A stretch of 64,000 bases of DNA from JBEISR01 sp044337705 (GTDB taxonomy: Bacteria > Planctomycetota > Planctomycetia > Pirellulales > Pirellulaceae), in contig JBIINB010000003.1 in NCBI GenBank assembly GCA_044337705.1, positions 1-64,000 on the forward strand, in the 5' to 3' direction. Position 1 is the first letter of the stretch; each line of letters begins with the position of its first letter. Positions 46,098 through 55,348 of this stretch are shown here, one piece after another. A program made the position numbers and the translations under genes. A model generated the notes under the pieces. It was not told where the DNA came from. It searched no databases and worked only from the letters and a program-made list of their open reading frames with translations.

Positions 46098-46139
46098 AAG
46101 CAACGACGGCCAGGGGAATTCCCCTGGCCGTCGTTGCTT
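46098..46139. terminator. Perfect 42-nt palindrome, bidirectional terminator
   Basis: Arms of 19 bases (46098-46116 and 46121-46139; left arm AAGCAACGACGGCCAGGGG) surround AATT, so the whole 42 nt is self-complementary. It lies between the convergent prc and PSD1 genes. The T-runs are short (TTGCTT), so efficient Rho-independent termination is probable from stem strength rather than certain. Confidence 0.75.
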
Positions 46140-46177
46140 GAAGAGTTTCTAAGGCCTCGCCGTGAACTCCAATTGGA

Positions 46178-49100
46178 TCAGTCCAGATAGAGGAATTCGT
46201 TGCTGTTGAGCAAAGCGCGGGCAACAGCGACCAGTCCGTGCTGCTCCGACAGTTCTTGGGCGCCCTTCCATTCTTCTTCTTGTGGCATGCGTGCCAGTGT
46301 CAGCTGAAACATCCGCGAGATGGCTTTCTCGGGTGAGCCATCTGATTCTTTGAGGGATCGATCGACCAGCGCCTTGGCCTGCCGCAACAGGAAGGGGCTG
46401 TGGAGCAGGCTTAGCGACTGAAGCGGCGTGATGGAATTGTTGCGTTTGGGAGCTACCTGTCCTGCATCCGGGCAATCGAAGGGACCAAACGTCGACTCCA
46501 ACTGCATCCTCGGCTTGGACTGGTAGATCATACGTCGCCAGGTTTCTGGGCCTGGATCTTCGAGGCTTTCGTACACCTTGACGTAATTGGTGTTGGGCTG
46601 GAACAGATCGAATCCCGGGCCACCCCATCGAAGGTCGAGGTTCCCTGCTGACCAGAGAATGGCGTCCCGCAGTGGCTCCGCCTCCAATCGCCTCGGAGTG
46701 AACCCCACATAGAGCCGCTCCAATCTCGCGTCGGCTGTATGCCTTACCTGCTGGCGATAGGTTGCTGACGTCAATATCAGGCGATGGATCGACTGAAGCG
46801 ACCAATCCTTTTCGATCAATTCGCACGCCAGCCAGTCGAGCAGCTCGGGGTGGGATGGGACGCCTGCTTGGGTACCGAAGTCACTAGGGGAGCTTACAAG
46901 GCCGCGCCCGAAGTGGTGAAGCCAAAGTCGGTTGACGAGGACGCGCGCCGTCAGCGGATTGTCGGGACTGGCGATCCACTGAGCCAATTCTGTTCGTCGC
47001 TGGGCATCACTGCTCGCGGGGGCCAGTGACCAGGTCTTTCCGATCGCTGCGATTCCGGCTGGCGAAACCGCCTCACGTGGCTGCATTGGGTCTCCACGAT
47101 GCAGTCGCGAAACTGGCTCGGGGGTCCCCAAACGCCCCGCGTAGGCCATCGGGCCGCTTGAAACCCCGCTGGAGGCCGATCGAGCTGCTTGCCACTTGCG
47201 CCAATCGGTCAGCCACTGGCCGCGAAGGTTTTCCGCGAGTTGGGGAGGGACCCAATCGCGCGCGATGCGATCGGTCGCTGCCAGTTGCAGCGGCATGCGT
47301 GTCTGGTGGCTGCTGACCAGTGTCCAGTCATCGGAATTGAACCTAGCCTCCCAGCGATAGGCCGTGGCCAGACGATCGCGGTAGACCGGACGATCTTCCC
47401 CATCGCGGCTCCATCGAATCCACGCGATCTCCACCGGATTGGGAAAATCCAGTTGCACCCAGCCCTTGCCGGCTTGGTTGGAAATCCATGATCTGGCATT
47501 CCCTCGAATCCCATCGGTCAGATGCTCCAGCTTGTGAAATGTATTGTCGGGGAAGTCGCCGGAGCTGGATAGCTTCGCAGCCCCCGCGATGTTCAATCCG
47601 TCAGGGGAATAGCACTCCACTTCGTCAATGCAGGGTTCGGCGCCACTGGTCGCATCGATCGTCATTCTCAGCGAGGTGACTCCCGATGCATCGATCCGCT
47701 CGATGTTGCAATGCGGATCGACCGGACTGCCTAAGGGCGGCATTTGGAACGTCGCTCGAATGTCGGGTTCTGTTTCGATCACCACCATGTCTGCAGTAAC
47801 GGGAGATGGCTGGTCTCCGGATCGCAGAAGGAGGACCGAACGTTCTGTGACCGAGTGAACCCCCAGATCCTTCAAACCGCTCCAGCGACTCTCGGAAGGA
47901 AGCTCGATCCCCTCGGAGCCCGTGGCTGGATAGCGCTGATCTACCTCAGCCAGCAGCGTTTGGTCTTCGGTGGTCGCAACGTTCCCGTCGATATCGATCC
48001 AGTAACTGGCCTCTGGCGCGTGCGTTGGCCAACCGGCTCCCCAGGAGATCCAGATCCGCAACCGAATCGATTCGGCATCCGAAGACACTTGATCGTCGGC
48101 GATCGGATTCTTATCGACTAGCCGCCAAGTTGCGACATCGGTTTTTGCTGGAGCGTTCCACCAAGTGTAGGACTGTCCGAGATTCACGATGCCATACCGG
48201 AGAGGGTCCTGCTGTTTTTGCCCCCAATTGGCCCCTTCGGCATGTGCGGCCACCGCACGGATTTGTAGCAGCGAGTTCATTTGGGAGGCGGTATCGTCCA
48301 GCAGTCTCAAGGAAGATCTTGGAGCCGTTGGAGTTTTGTCGGCGATGGACTGCTCCATTTTCCTTGCGATTTTCTCTGGAGGTTCCGATGATTCTGCTGT
48401 GGGCGAAAAGCCCAAAGGGATTTCCTGCGGAAGCGGCCTTTCGCCGTGCTGGACACCAGAGAGACAGGCCTTGATGGCGTAGTAATCGCGTTGGGAGACA
48501 GGGTCGAATTTATGGTCGTGGCATCGGGCGCAGCCAACAGTGATCCCCAGAAACACACTGCCCGTCGTGCTGACCATGTCATGCAGTTCATCCGCGCGCT
48601 GGTTGGCTGTCAGCACCGGATCGGGGCTCTTGACTCGATCCCATGGGCCACCCACCAGGAATCCGGTCGCCGCATCCGTTCCATACTGATCTCCTGCAAT
48701 CTGATCTCGCACGAATTGGTCGTAGGGCAGATCGTGACGCAGCGCCTCAAGGACATAATCGCGGTACCGGTAGGCATTGGGTCTGGGCTGATTGGTTTCA
48801 AATCCATCGCTCTCCGCAAATCGAACCACATCCAGCCAGTGGCGCGCCCACCTCTCGGCGGCTCGAGGCGAGGCAAGCATCGCGTCGACTTGCCGATCCA
48901 GCCATAAGTCTTCCTCGTAGCGGGCCAGGGAGTTCGGCGGCAACTGTTTGAAATCCAGCGGAAGCCCCAGGACATCCGCCGACATGCGTCGGGCAAGGAC
49001 CCGCAGGGATGCTTGCGGCATCGGCTGCAGCCCTTCGTTCTGCATCGCATGAGCGATGAAGCGATCGATCGGATGATTCGACCAGCCCCAAGGGTCTGGC

Positions 49101-49555
49101 GGAGGTACACTAGGCCGATTCAGAGGCTTCCAAGACCAGTGTTCTTTCCCGGGAAGGAACTGCTGCTGGAACCACTTGCGATCGAGCGACGGGTCCCATG
49201 GGGCGGAATCGATCAGCCACTGACGCAGAAGGTCGACCTCACCGGCCGTCAGCGCGGCTCCCTCAGGCGGCATTCGCACGTCTGGATCATCGGCGGTGAT
49301 TCGCTGAATCAGTGGATGCTCGGAACGGTCCTTCAGTGGCAGCAGCGGACCAGAGTCCCCACCTGACTCCAGGGAATCGCGACTGTCCAGTCGTAGGTTT
49401 CCCTGTTGTTCATCTTCCCCGTGGCACCCGGCACAGCGAGACAAGAGGAGCCGAATCGCTTGTTGGTCGCGGGTGCCGACTGCACCGTCGTCGGCGAGAG
49501 CCGGCAAGGAGGTAAGGCATAACCAAAGGCACCCCAGGTGGCCGATCGACTTCAT
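46178..49555 (-). CDS. PSD1-type protein: planctomycete cytochrome c, DUF1549, DUF1553
   Basis: 1125 residues with a signal peptide (LGCLWLCLTSLPALADDG). The N-terminal planctomycete cytochrome c domain has RCAGCHGEDEQQGNLRLDSR (Cys41-His45) and DPDVRMPPEGAALTAGEVDL. DUF1549 follows with HPIDRFIAHAMQNEGLQPMP and HWLDVVRFAESDGFETN, and includes a second heme-type motif GCARCHDHKFDPVSQRDYYA. A middle insert looks carbohydrate-binding-like. The C-terminal DUF1553 part shows NPLTARVLVNRLWLHHFGRG, PSHPELLDWLA and PKRNNSITPLQSLSLLHSPF. These paired families are nearly restricted to the Planctomycetes-Verrucomicrobia group; their reaction is unknown, and they often accompany sulfatases or polysaccharide genes. 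It lies 120 bp after the octaheme gene on the same strand. Confidence 0.94.
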   Translation of the reverse strand: MKSIGHLGCLWLCLTSLPALADDGAVGTRDQQAIRLLLSRCAGCHGEDEQQGNLRLDSRDSLESGGDSGPLLPLKDRSEHPLIQRITADDPDVRMPPEGAALTAGEVDLLRQWLIDSAPWDPSLDRKWFQQQFLPGKEHWSWKPLNRPSVPPPDPWGWSNHPIDRFIAHAMQNEGLQPMPQASLRVLARRMSADVLGLPLDFKQLPPNSLARYEEDLWLDRQVDAMLASPRAAERWARHWLDVVRFAESDGFETNQPRPNAYRYRDYVLEALRHDLPYDQFVRDQIAGDQYGTDAATGFLVGGPWDRVKSPDPVLTANQRADELHDMVSTTGSVFLGITVGCARCHDHKFDPVSQRDYYAIKACLSGVQHGERPLPQEIPLGFSPTAESSEPPEKIARKMEQSIADKTPTAPRSSLRLLDDTASQMNSLLQIRAVAAHAEGANWGQKQQDPLRYGIVNLGQSYTWWNAPAKTDVATWRLVDKNPIADDQVSSDAESIRLRIWISWGAGWPTHAPEASYWIDIDGNVATTEDQTLLAEVDQRYPATGSEGIELPSESRWSGLKDLGVHSVTERSVLLLRSGDQPSPVTADMVVIETEPDIRATFQMPPLGSPVDPHCNIERIDASGVTSLRMTIDATSGAEPCIDEVECYSPDGLNIAGAAKLSSSGDFPDNTFHKLEHLTDGIRGNARSWISNQAGKGWVQLDFPNPVEIAWIRWSRDGEDRPVYRDRLATAYRWEARFNSDDWTLVSSHQTRMPLQLAATDRIARDWVPPQLAENLRGQWLTDWRKWQAARSASSGVSSGPMAYAGRLGTPEPVSRLHRGDPMQPREAVSPAGIAAIGKTWSLAPASSDAQRRTELAQWIASPDNPLTARVLVNRLWLHHFGRGLVSSPSDFGTQAGVPSHPELLDWLACELIEKDWSLQSIHRLILTSATYRQQVRHTADARLERLYVGFTPRRLEAEPLRDAILWSAGNLDLRWGGPGFDLFQPNTNYVKVYESLEDPGPETWRRMIYQSKPRMQLESTFGPFDCPDAGQVAPKRNNSITPLQSLSLLHSPFLLRQAKALVDRSLKESDGSPEKAISRMFQLTLARMPQEEEWKGAQELSEQHGLVAVARALLNSNEFLYLD

Positions 49556-49675
49556 GGCATGGCTCGATAGGTACAGCGGAGGTCAGGCGGGTAGAGAGTC
49601 ATTCTCTTTCATTGTAGCCCAATCCACTCATAGGAATCGACGATTCCAACCAGGCCTGAGGGGCAGATAGCAAAG

Positions 49676-52129
49676 CTAGGGCGCAATCGGGGGCGTGGGG
49701 GCAGGGTCTTGCGCCTGCTGCTGGAGTTGGCGGAGCAGCTGGGAGAGTCCAGGGTCGTCAGGTTGGCGATCCAGAAGGGGGCGAAGTGCGTCGATGGCAT
49801 CGGTGAATTTTTTCATCTTCTGCAGGAGGAGGACCAGGGTGGTTCGGTACTGAGCCTCTTCGGGTGACAGGTCGACAGCGCGTCGGATTCTCTCTAAGGC
49901 TTCCTCATTTCGATCGGCCATATACAAAGCCAGTCCACTCCGGTATTGCAGCGAAGGTTCCTTCGGAAGCAGATCAGCGTCACGCAGCAAAAGAGGCAAC
50001 TCCTCTTCCCGCATCTTTGTCGCCTGCTGTCTCCAAGATTCCTTCAGCTTCTCATCTTCTGGCGTCAGTCGCTCTCCAGAAACAGAATCGGCCATCACAT
50101 CGTAGAGGACTGCCAGATTCGATCTGGGGCCCGTCGCCTGTGGCTCCAGACGCAATGCGTCGCGATAGTGCTCAATCGCTTGCTGGGGTTTCCCTATTTG
50201 TTCGGCAAGAAGCCCCAGTCCAAGGTGTGCGCCTGCGCGATCACGGTTGGCGTGGTGGCGATCCAGCAACTCCTGCCAGGCGCGGTCCCACTCGGGGGAT
50301 CGCACGGCGCGGACTTGGTCGGGGCCCGCCGTAGCGATTTGCGCTGCTGCTTCGACCCGAACCGATCGGACAGGGTCCGCCAACAGAGGCTTCTGGGCCA
50401 CAACGCGCGTGCCGGGATCGGGGATGGTACCCAGTGCGGCAGTCGCCGCGCGGCGGACGAGCGGAGAGGGATCCTTGGCCGCTTCCCTACCGAGCAATGC
50501 TGCTTGCCTGGGATAGAAGCGAGCGAATTCGTGGAGGAGGGTGGCGCGGACGATTGCTGGGGATTCCGGTCCCTGCTTTGCCATCCACTTGGGAACCAAT
50601 TGCAGCGATTCCTCGGAACCAGTGCGTGCTGCATGGAGAGCCACGCCGAAATGCTCGGGCGTCTTTCGCTCGGTTCCGTACCATTTGGCCGCCGCATCTT
50701 CGCTCCACTGATCTATCTGGCGAAGCAGTTCCTTGGCTTCCTGGTCACCGCGAGCCGCTTCAGCGACCCAATCGCCATATTGACGCAGATGGGGCCGGTC
50801 AGGCCGAGTCCATCGCTTGTCGTCGAAATGGCACCGGCTACATGCATTCGGAGTCCCCAGCTTCAGGCTTAGGTCGGGCCGAGGGATACGAAACGAATGA
50901 TCGTGTCTGGGGTCGACGTCCATGTAGGTAGTTGGCGGCATGTGGCATTCGACGCAGCTGGCCCCAGTGCTTCCTATGGGGTGGAAGTGATGAGCGACGG
51001 AATCGTATTTAGCAGCCGGATGTTGATGGCATGAGGTGCAAACCTCATTGCCCGAGTGTTTTAGTCGGGCCGTGTGGGGATCATGGCAATCGGTGCAGCG
51101 AATCCCTTTGTGAAACATCTTGCTCTGTAGAAAGGATCCATGGATATAGACTTCGTCCTGTACCTGCCCATCGGCAAAGTAGGTTCCTTCGGTCAGAAAG
51201 GCTTCCAGGAAGTAGTCATCGTAGAGATCACCCGCCTTGAAGCCTTCTGCGATCATTTCCCGCCGGGCATGGCAGGGGGCACAAGCCTGGATCTGGTCGA
51301 GCGACGACTGTTTGAGTGGTGCCAAGCCCCAGCCGAACTGCCGGTCTTTCCTTGGCCACCAATGGTCGACCAACTGCAGGTGGCGACTGGCAGGTCCGTG
51401 ACATGATTCACAGCTGACATCGATCTCGGAATACTGCGTCAAATAGCTCGCAGTCGCCACATCAAAACCCTTGGTCAGATTCGTGCTGTGGCATTCGGCG
51501 CACATGACATTCCATCGCTGAGCGACTCCTGTCCAGTGAAGCGGATCCTCCGGATCGATCCGGTCGTGCACGTCGGGAGGATCCAGGTGGAACCACTTGG
51601 CCCGATGCGTGTCCCAGCTCCATCGAAGCACCTGGACCTGACCAGCACCAGGGCGAGGGTCGCTGGACGACGACGTGGCCGCCGGCAGCGTCTCTACCAT
51701 GTACTGCTGAAGCGGTTCGACACCGAAGACATATCGCACTTCGAAGACGCCGGGTTTTCCGTCCGGTCCCTCAGTCTCTACAAGAAAGCGATCGCCATCC
51801 CGAAACATCCTTGCGGATACCCCTTGATGCTCCAATTGAACGTCGTTGAAATCGGCGAGCACCGTTTCTTTGGTCGCCAAGTCCATCGCTCGATCGTGAT
51901 GCGACCCTTCAAAACCCTTCATTTGCTCCTGATGGCAACTGGCGCAGGACTGTCTACCAACATACTGCGGTGACGCAGCCAATTTCTGCCGGTCGATGCC
52001 ACCTCCGCTAGACCACCAGGCCCAGATCGCAAACGTCCCAACCGCTAACGTCGCAGCGATCGCTCCGATCGTACGCCACCTGTGGCGAGTAGGCAAAGGT
52101 TCAGTCCGACTTATTATGTTTTCGGGCAC
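49676..52129 (-). CDS. Membrane-anchored eight-CxxCH cytochrome with repeats
   Basis: 817 residues if started at the GTG at 52129 (AGGA about 10 nt upstream). The frame is open to 52342, but that extra part is Cys-rich and unlike a protein N-terminus. Residues about 17-38 (WRTIGAIAATLAVGTFAIWA) form a membrane anchor. Eight heme motifs follow: CASCH, CAECH, CESCH, CAPCH, CTDCH, CTSCH, CVECH and CSRCH, all before about residue 460. The opening QSCASCHQEQMKGFEGSHH is typical of secreted multiheme proteins with TPR tails. The C-terminal half holds HEAT-like and TPR-like helices (HLGLGLLAEQIGKPQQAIEH). It may be a periplasmic electron carrier. PSD1 lies just downstream. Confidence 0.85.
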   Translation of the reverse strand: MPENIISRTEPLPTRHRWRTIGAIAATLAVGTFAIWAWWSSGGGIDRQKLAASPQYVGRQSCASCHQEQMKGFEGSHHDRAMDLATKETVLADFNDVQLEHQGVSARMFRDGDRFLVETEGPDGKPGVFEVRYVFGVEPLQQYMVETLPAATSSSSDPRPGAGQVQVLRWSWDTHRAKWFHLDPPDVHDRIDPEDPLHWTGVAQRWNVMCAECHSTNLTKGFDVATASYLTQYSEIDVSCESCHGPASRHLQLVDHWWPRKDRQFGWGLAPLKQSSLDQIQACAPCHARREMIAEGFKAGDLYDDYFLEAFLTEGTYFADGQVQDEVYIHGSFLQSKMFHKGIRCTDCHDPHTARLKHSGNEVCTSCHQHPAAKYDSVAHHFHPIGSTGASCVECHMPPTTYMDVDPRHDHSFRIPRPDLSLKLGTPNACSRCHFDDKRWTRPDRPHLRQYGDWVAEAARGDQEAKELLRQIDQWSEDAAAKWYGTERKTPEHFGVALHAARTGSEESLQLVPKWMAKQGPESPAIVRATLLHEFARFYPRQAALLGREAAKDPSPLVRRAATAALGTIPDPGTRVVAQKPLLADPVRSVRVEAAAQIATAGPDQVRAVRSPEWDRAWQELLDRHHANRDRAGAHLGLGLLAEQIGKPQQAIEHYRDALRLEPQATGPRSNLAVLYDVMADSVSGERLTPEDEKLKESWRQQATKMREEELPLLLRDADLLPKEPSLQYRSGLALYMADRNEEALERIRRAVDLSPEEAQYRTTLVLLLQKMKKFTDAIDALRPLLDRQPDDPGLSQLLRQLQQQAQDPAPTPPIAP

Positions 52130-52619
52130 CTGGATCGATTCCTGGTGGAGGCATGGGCATCGAAGCTCAATTCTTTGTGAGCGACGGTCGTGACAGTATG
52201 GTGTCCCGAAGCCGTCCAGTCCGCAAGGGACCTTGGTGAGCCGATTTTCCAAGGGGCAAACATGGTCCGAGACACATTTTGCGTAGCCTTCTGCCTGCCT
52301 CCCACCGAGCCAGCGTGGGACCAAAACATCTGGTATCACCAAAGGCAGTCGGCCTTTCGCGGAAATGGCGTATTCCCAAGGTCCTATTCCTCGGAAAAGT
52401 CACTTAAACTGGACGGGCGGCGGCGTTCCAACCATGGGGAGTTCTTCGGCCAAAGGCTGAGGCGGTTTTAGCTGCCTGGGCAGCAGGTAGCGCGATGGAC
52501 GATCGGATCAGAGGGCTTGAGGAGCGGATGTGCAGCGTCAAATGTGGTTGCGGCAGCTCTTTTCTGAACCGAACAACGCAACCCGGATAAGTCGCCGTGG
52601 TGATAAAGGAGGATGACCG
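52130..52619. other. Divergent intergenic region between octaheme cytochrome and sulfatase
   Basis: 490 bases without a convincing gene. The leftward cytochrome frame is open up to 52342, but its translation there is Cys/Arg-rich and unlike a signal or anchor. The region ends with a very strong ribosome binding site (AAAGGAGG) for the sulfatase. Promoters for both genes must lie here; no clear box pair was found. Confidence 0.45.
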
Positions 52620-54185
52620 ATGGGCTGGATGATCGATTCCTGGACGCTGCGATTTTTCTTTTGCCTGCTGATTGGCTGTTGCAGCAGGCAGGCCAGCGCA
52701 GAGCGGCCAAATATGGTGATACTTCTTGCCGATGATCTGGGCTATGGCGACATGCAGGCCAATGATGCGTTGCAAGGCAAGATTCCCACCCCCCACATGA
52801 ATCGGCTCGCTTCGGAAGGAATGCGATTCACCGATGGCCATTCCAGCAGCGCCTGCTGCTCGCCTTCCCGATACACCCTACTGACCGGACGCTACCACTG
52901 GCGATCCCGTCTGCAATCCGGGATCGTCGGAGTCTGGGAGCGACCGCTGATTGCTGAGAATCGCTGGACCATCGCCTCGTTGGCCAAGCAGCATGGCTAT
53001 ACCACTGCGGCGATTGGTAAGTGGCATCTGGGGCATCGATGGCCGATCTCAGCGGATCAGAAAAAATTCTTTCAGGGATTCGGCGGCAAGCCCGGAGGCG
53101 GCGGTGAGGTTTCCGGGCAGGTCACCGACGAGCATCGCAAAGTATGGCAGGAGGTCTTTTCGCAGCCAGTGACCGGTGGGCCGACCGCCTGCGGCTTCGA
53201 TTACTACTTCGGCACCGACGTGCCGAATTGGCCTCCCTACTGTTTTCTGGAGAATGATCGGACGATCGGGATCCCGAGTGTTCTTTTGCCGGCTACGAAG
53301 CTGATCAAGAATCAAGCGAGCTTACAGGGGCCGGCGCTTCCAGAGTGGCAGTTGGAGCAAGTGCTGCCAGCCCTGGTAGCTCGGGCGACTGATTTCATTC
53401 GCAAACAGGCGGCAGCGGAAAAACCTTTTCTTCTCTATTTACCGCTCACATCACCACATACCCCACTGGCAGTCAATGAAGCGTGGCGAGGCAAAAGCGG
53501 ACTGGGGAGCGACTATGCCGATCTGGTGATGGAGACTGACGCTGCTATCGGTGCCGTGCTGCAAGCGATTGACGATGCATCGATCGCTGACAATACGTTC
53601 GTGCTCTTGACCTCCGATAATGGATGCGCTTCCTACATCGGCGTCAAGGAACTGGAAATGCAGGGGCATTTCCCAAGTGGCCCCCTAAGTGGATACAAGT
53701 CGCAGGTCTATGAAGGGGGGCACCGCGTGCCTTTCGTCGTCAAATGGCCAGCCAGGGTACCGGCAGGTTCGGTCTGCGACCAATTGGTGCATCAAGCCGA
53801 CTTGATGGCGACTGTTGCTGAGATCCTAGGTCAGCCGCTACCGGTGGATGCAGGCGAAGATAGCTTCAGCCTGCTGCCAATCCTCATGGGAAAAGATATC
53901 GCCATCCGGGAGCATGCGGTCAGCACCGCCTGCGATGGTCTTCCCGGCTTTCGCCAAGGGCCTTGGAAGTACATCGCCAAAACACCACCCGAGCTTTATC
54001 GGCTGGATGAGGATCTCGGCGAAAAGAACAACCTAGCAACCGCGCAACCGGAACGACTGAAATCGCTTCAGGATGCTTTCGAGCGAGTCATTCGCAGCGG
54101 CCGCAGCACCCCTGGACCTCCCCAGAAAAATGATCAGAAGGTGGTGCGCTATCCGAAGAATCCAAAGGCCAGCAAAGCAGACTAA
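52620..54185 (+). CDS. Secreted arylsulfatase-type sulfatase
   Basis: 521 residues, ATG at 52620 with AAAGGAGG about 8 nt upstream. A signal peptide (LRFFFCLLIGCCSRQASA) precedes PNMVILLADDLGYGDMQAND. The formylglycine site is canonical: Cys80 in ACCSPSRYTLLTGRYHWRS (C-S-P-S-R). GKWHLGHRWPI, LYLPLTSPHTPLAVNE, LLTSDNGCAS and YKSQVYEGGHRVPFVVKWPA complete the metal and substrate site. Such enzymes hydrolyse sulfate esters of polysaccharides; the substrate cannot be read from sequence. It is divergent from the octaheme and PSD1 genes. A basic tail (KNPKASKAD) ends the protein. Confidence 0.94.
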   Translation: MGWMIDSWTLRFFFCLLIGCCSRQASAERPNMVILLADDLGYGDMQANDALQGKIPTPHMNRLASEGMRFTDGHSSSACCSPSRYTLLTGRYHWRSRLQSGIVGVWERPLIAENRWTIASLAKQHGYTTAAIGKWHLGHRWPISADQKKFFQGFGGKPGGGGEVSGQVTDEHRKVWQEVFSQPVTGGPTACGFDYYFGTDVPNWPPYCFLENDRTIGIPSVLLPATKLIKNQASLQGPALPEWQLEQVLPALVARATDFIRKQAAAEKPFLLYLPLTSPHTPLAVNEAWRGKSGLGSDYADLVMETDAAIGAVLQAIDDASIADNTFVLLTSDNGCASYIGVKELEMQGHFPSGPLSGYKSQVYEGGHRVPFVVKWPARVPAGSVCDQLVHQADLMATVAEILGQPLPVDAGEDSFSLLPILMGKDIAIREHAVSTACDGLPGFRQGPWKYIAKTPPELYRLDEDLGEKNNLATAQPERLKSLQDAFERVIRSGRSTPGPPQKNDQKVVRYPKNPKASKAD

Positions 54186-54210
54186 AAGTCTATCCGAAAC
54201 CCCTCAATAT

Positions 54211-54327
54211 CTTAGCCCGCAGTGCAAGTAAGGGACGTTTTCTCAGATAGGTTCCAAGGACCTAATCGCAACCTGCAAAATCCTAACCCGCAGCTTAAGC
54301 AAGGGACGGTTCTCGGATAGGCTCCAA
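54211..54327. repeat. Two tandem copies of an intergenic repeat
   Basis: Copies at 54211-54257 and 54282-54327 share the pattern (a)CCCGCAG..TAAG.AAGGGACG followed by TTCTC.GATAGG.TCCAA, about 71 bp apart start to start. They lie in the non-coding stretch after the sulfatase. Similar short dispersed repeats with AAGGGACG and a GGATAGG/GGATACG half are, as I recall, common between genes in Pirellulales genomes. Copy 1 differs from copy 2 at several positions, so the duplication is not recent. Confidence 0.7.
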
Positions 54328-54431
54328 AAGTGAGTATTCCAGGGGTGGGTAGGTATGTCCGGCAAGCTGTCTTGCGGCACCACCCCCTGGAACGTCATGT
54401 CTGAAGCCCTAGCGAATCCGTCATCATGATA

Positions 54432-55228
54432 CTAGGGCCGATCCATCTGCAGCAGGAAGGCATCGCCTTCCCCGATGGGGGATTGGCCATTGAAGCTGCC
54501 TCTGGCGCGTCCGCAAACAATGAGGCGACCACAGTGGTCCAGCGTGATACCGCTAAAGGTACCGTTGCTGGAGGTTCCAAGCGTCAGCATCCACTTGGCA
54601 CCATGACCATCCAATGCGGCTACATACTGATCAGCTACAGGTGACGATCGATAAGAACCAAGGGCAAATGCACTGCCATCTTTTGCGACCATCGAATTGA
54701 TAATGCTCATCCCGCTATTCGCCAGGATCGCGGAATTGGCCATGGTTCCTTCGGGATAGAACTCTGCAATCTTGGCCCATTGATCGGACGACAAGTGAGC
54801 GCCTCTGACCCAGATATGTCCACGTTCGTCCGTGGTGACAGTCGTTGCAATCGATCGCGCACCAAAGAATCGCGTCCAGCAGTGATTTCCTTTGTGTCTA
54901 ACCTGGAAAGGATCCCATAAAAAGTGAGTGTGTTATGACCCCTTACGATATAGGTGTTGCCTTGTCGATCCGAACTGATATCCATGATGGCGGCTCCATC
55001 GTTGAACTGGTACTGCTTACTCCAGCGGCGGCGACCGAATGCATCAAATGCAGTGATTGAAGATTTCAGCACGCTCCCGTCGAATCGATTCGATGAGACA
55101 AGGATTCCGAATCGATTGTTCCTGCAGATCCTCATCCGCCCGGTTCGTCCCGTAACCTCTCCAACGGACCATGTCCCTCGTTGATCGCAGCAAGTGTTGA
55201 AGGACGTCAGGAAGCCTTCTCCCTTCAT
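54432..55228 (-). pseudogene. Frameshifted beta-propeller (SBBP-like) protein remnant
   Basis: Two leftward frames read as parts of one protein. From 55228: EGFLTSFNTCCDQRGTWSVG, ITAFDAFGRRRWSKQYQFND and MDISSDRQGNTYIVRGHNTL. Near 54920 the similarity passes to another frame: GNHCWTRFFGARSIATTVTT, then DERGHIWVRGAHLSSDQWAK, ending with SGITLDHCGRLIVCGRARGS and GEGDAFLLQMDRP at 54432. The alternation of 'W..F' strands with D..G.(I/T)YV.G strands is the bacterial SBBP propeller pattern. There is no signal peptide and the frame is broken, so the gene is decayed, perhaps also truncated at the 5' end near the palindromic element. Confidence 0.7.
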
Positions 55229-55269
55229 TCCGCCCCAGCCTCATTGTTCCGCACGGATCAAATTTGGAG

Positions 55270-55328
55270 TAAGCTAAAAGGTGTCAGGACTCTTTTCCAT
55301 GAAAAGAGTCCTGACACCTTTTAGCTTA
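55270..55328. repeat. Palindromic element, copy 1
   Basis: A perfect inverted repeat: 28-nt arms (55270-55297, 55301-55328) around CAT. The central 47 nt (55276-55322, each arm containing GGTGTCAGGACTC) are identical to copy 2 at 57363-57409. The outer six pairs, TAAGCT/AGCTTA, are unlike copy 2 but still palindromic. It lies 20 bp before the amidohydrolase start codon and could act as terminator or as an RNA hairpin before that gene. Confidence 0.9.
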
Positions 55329-55348
55329 GCCGCTTTCCGGAGAGGTCG

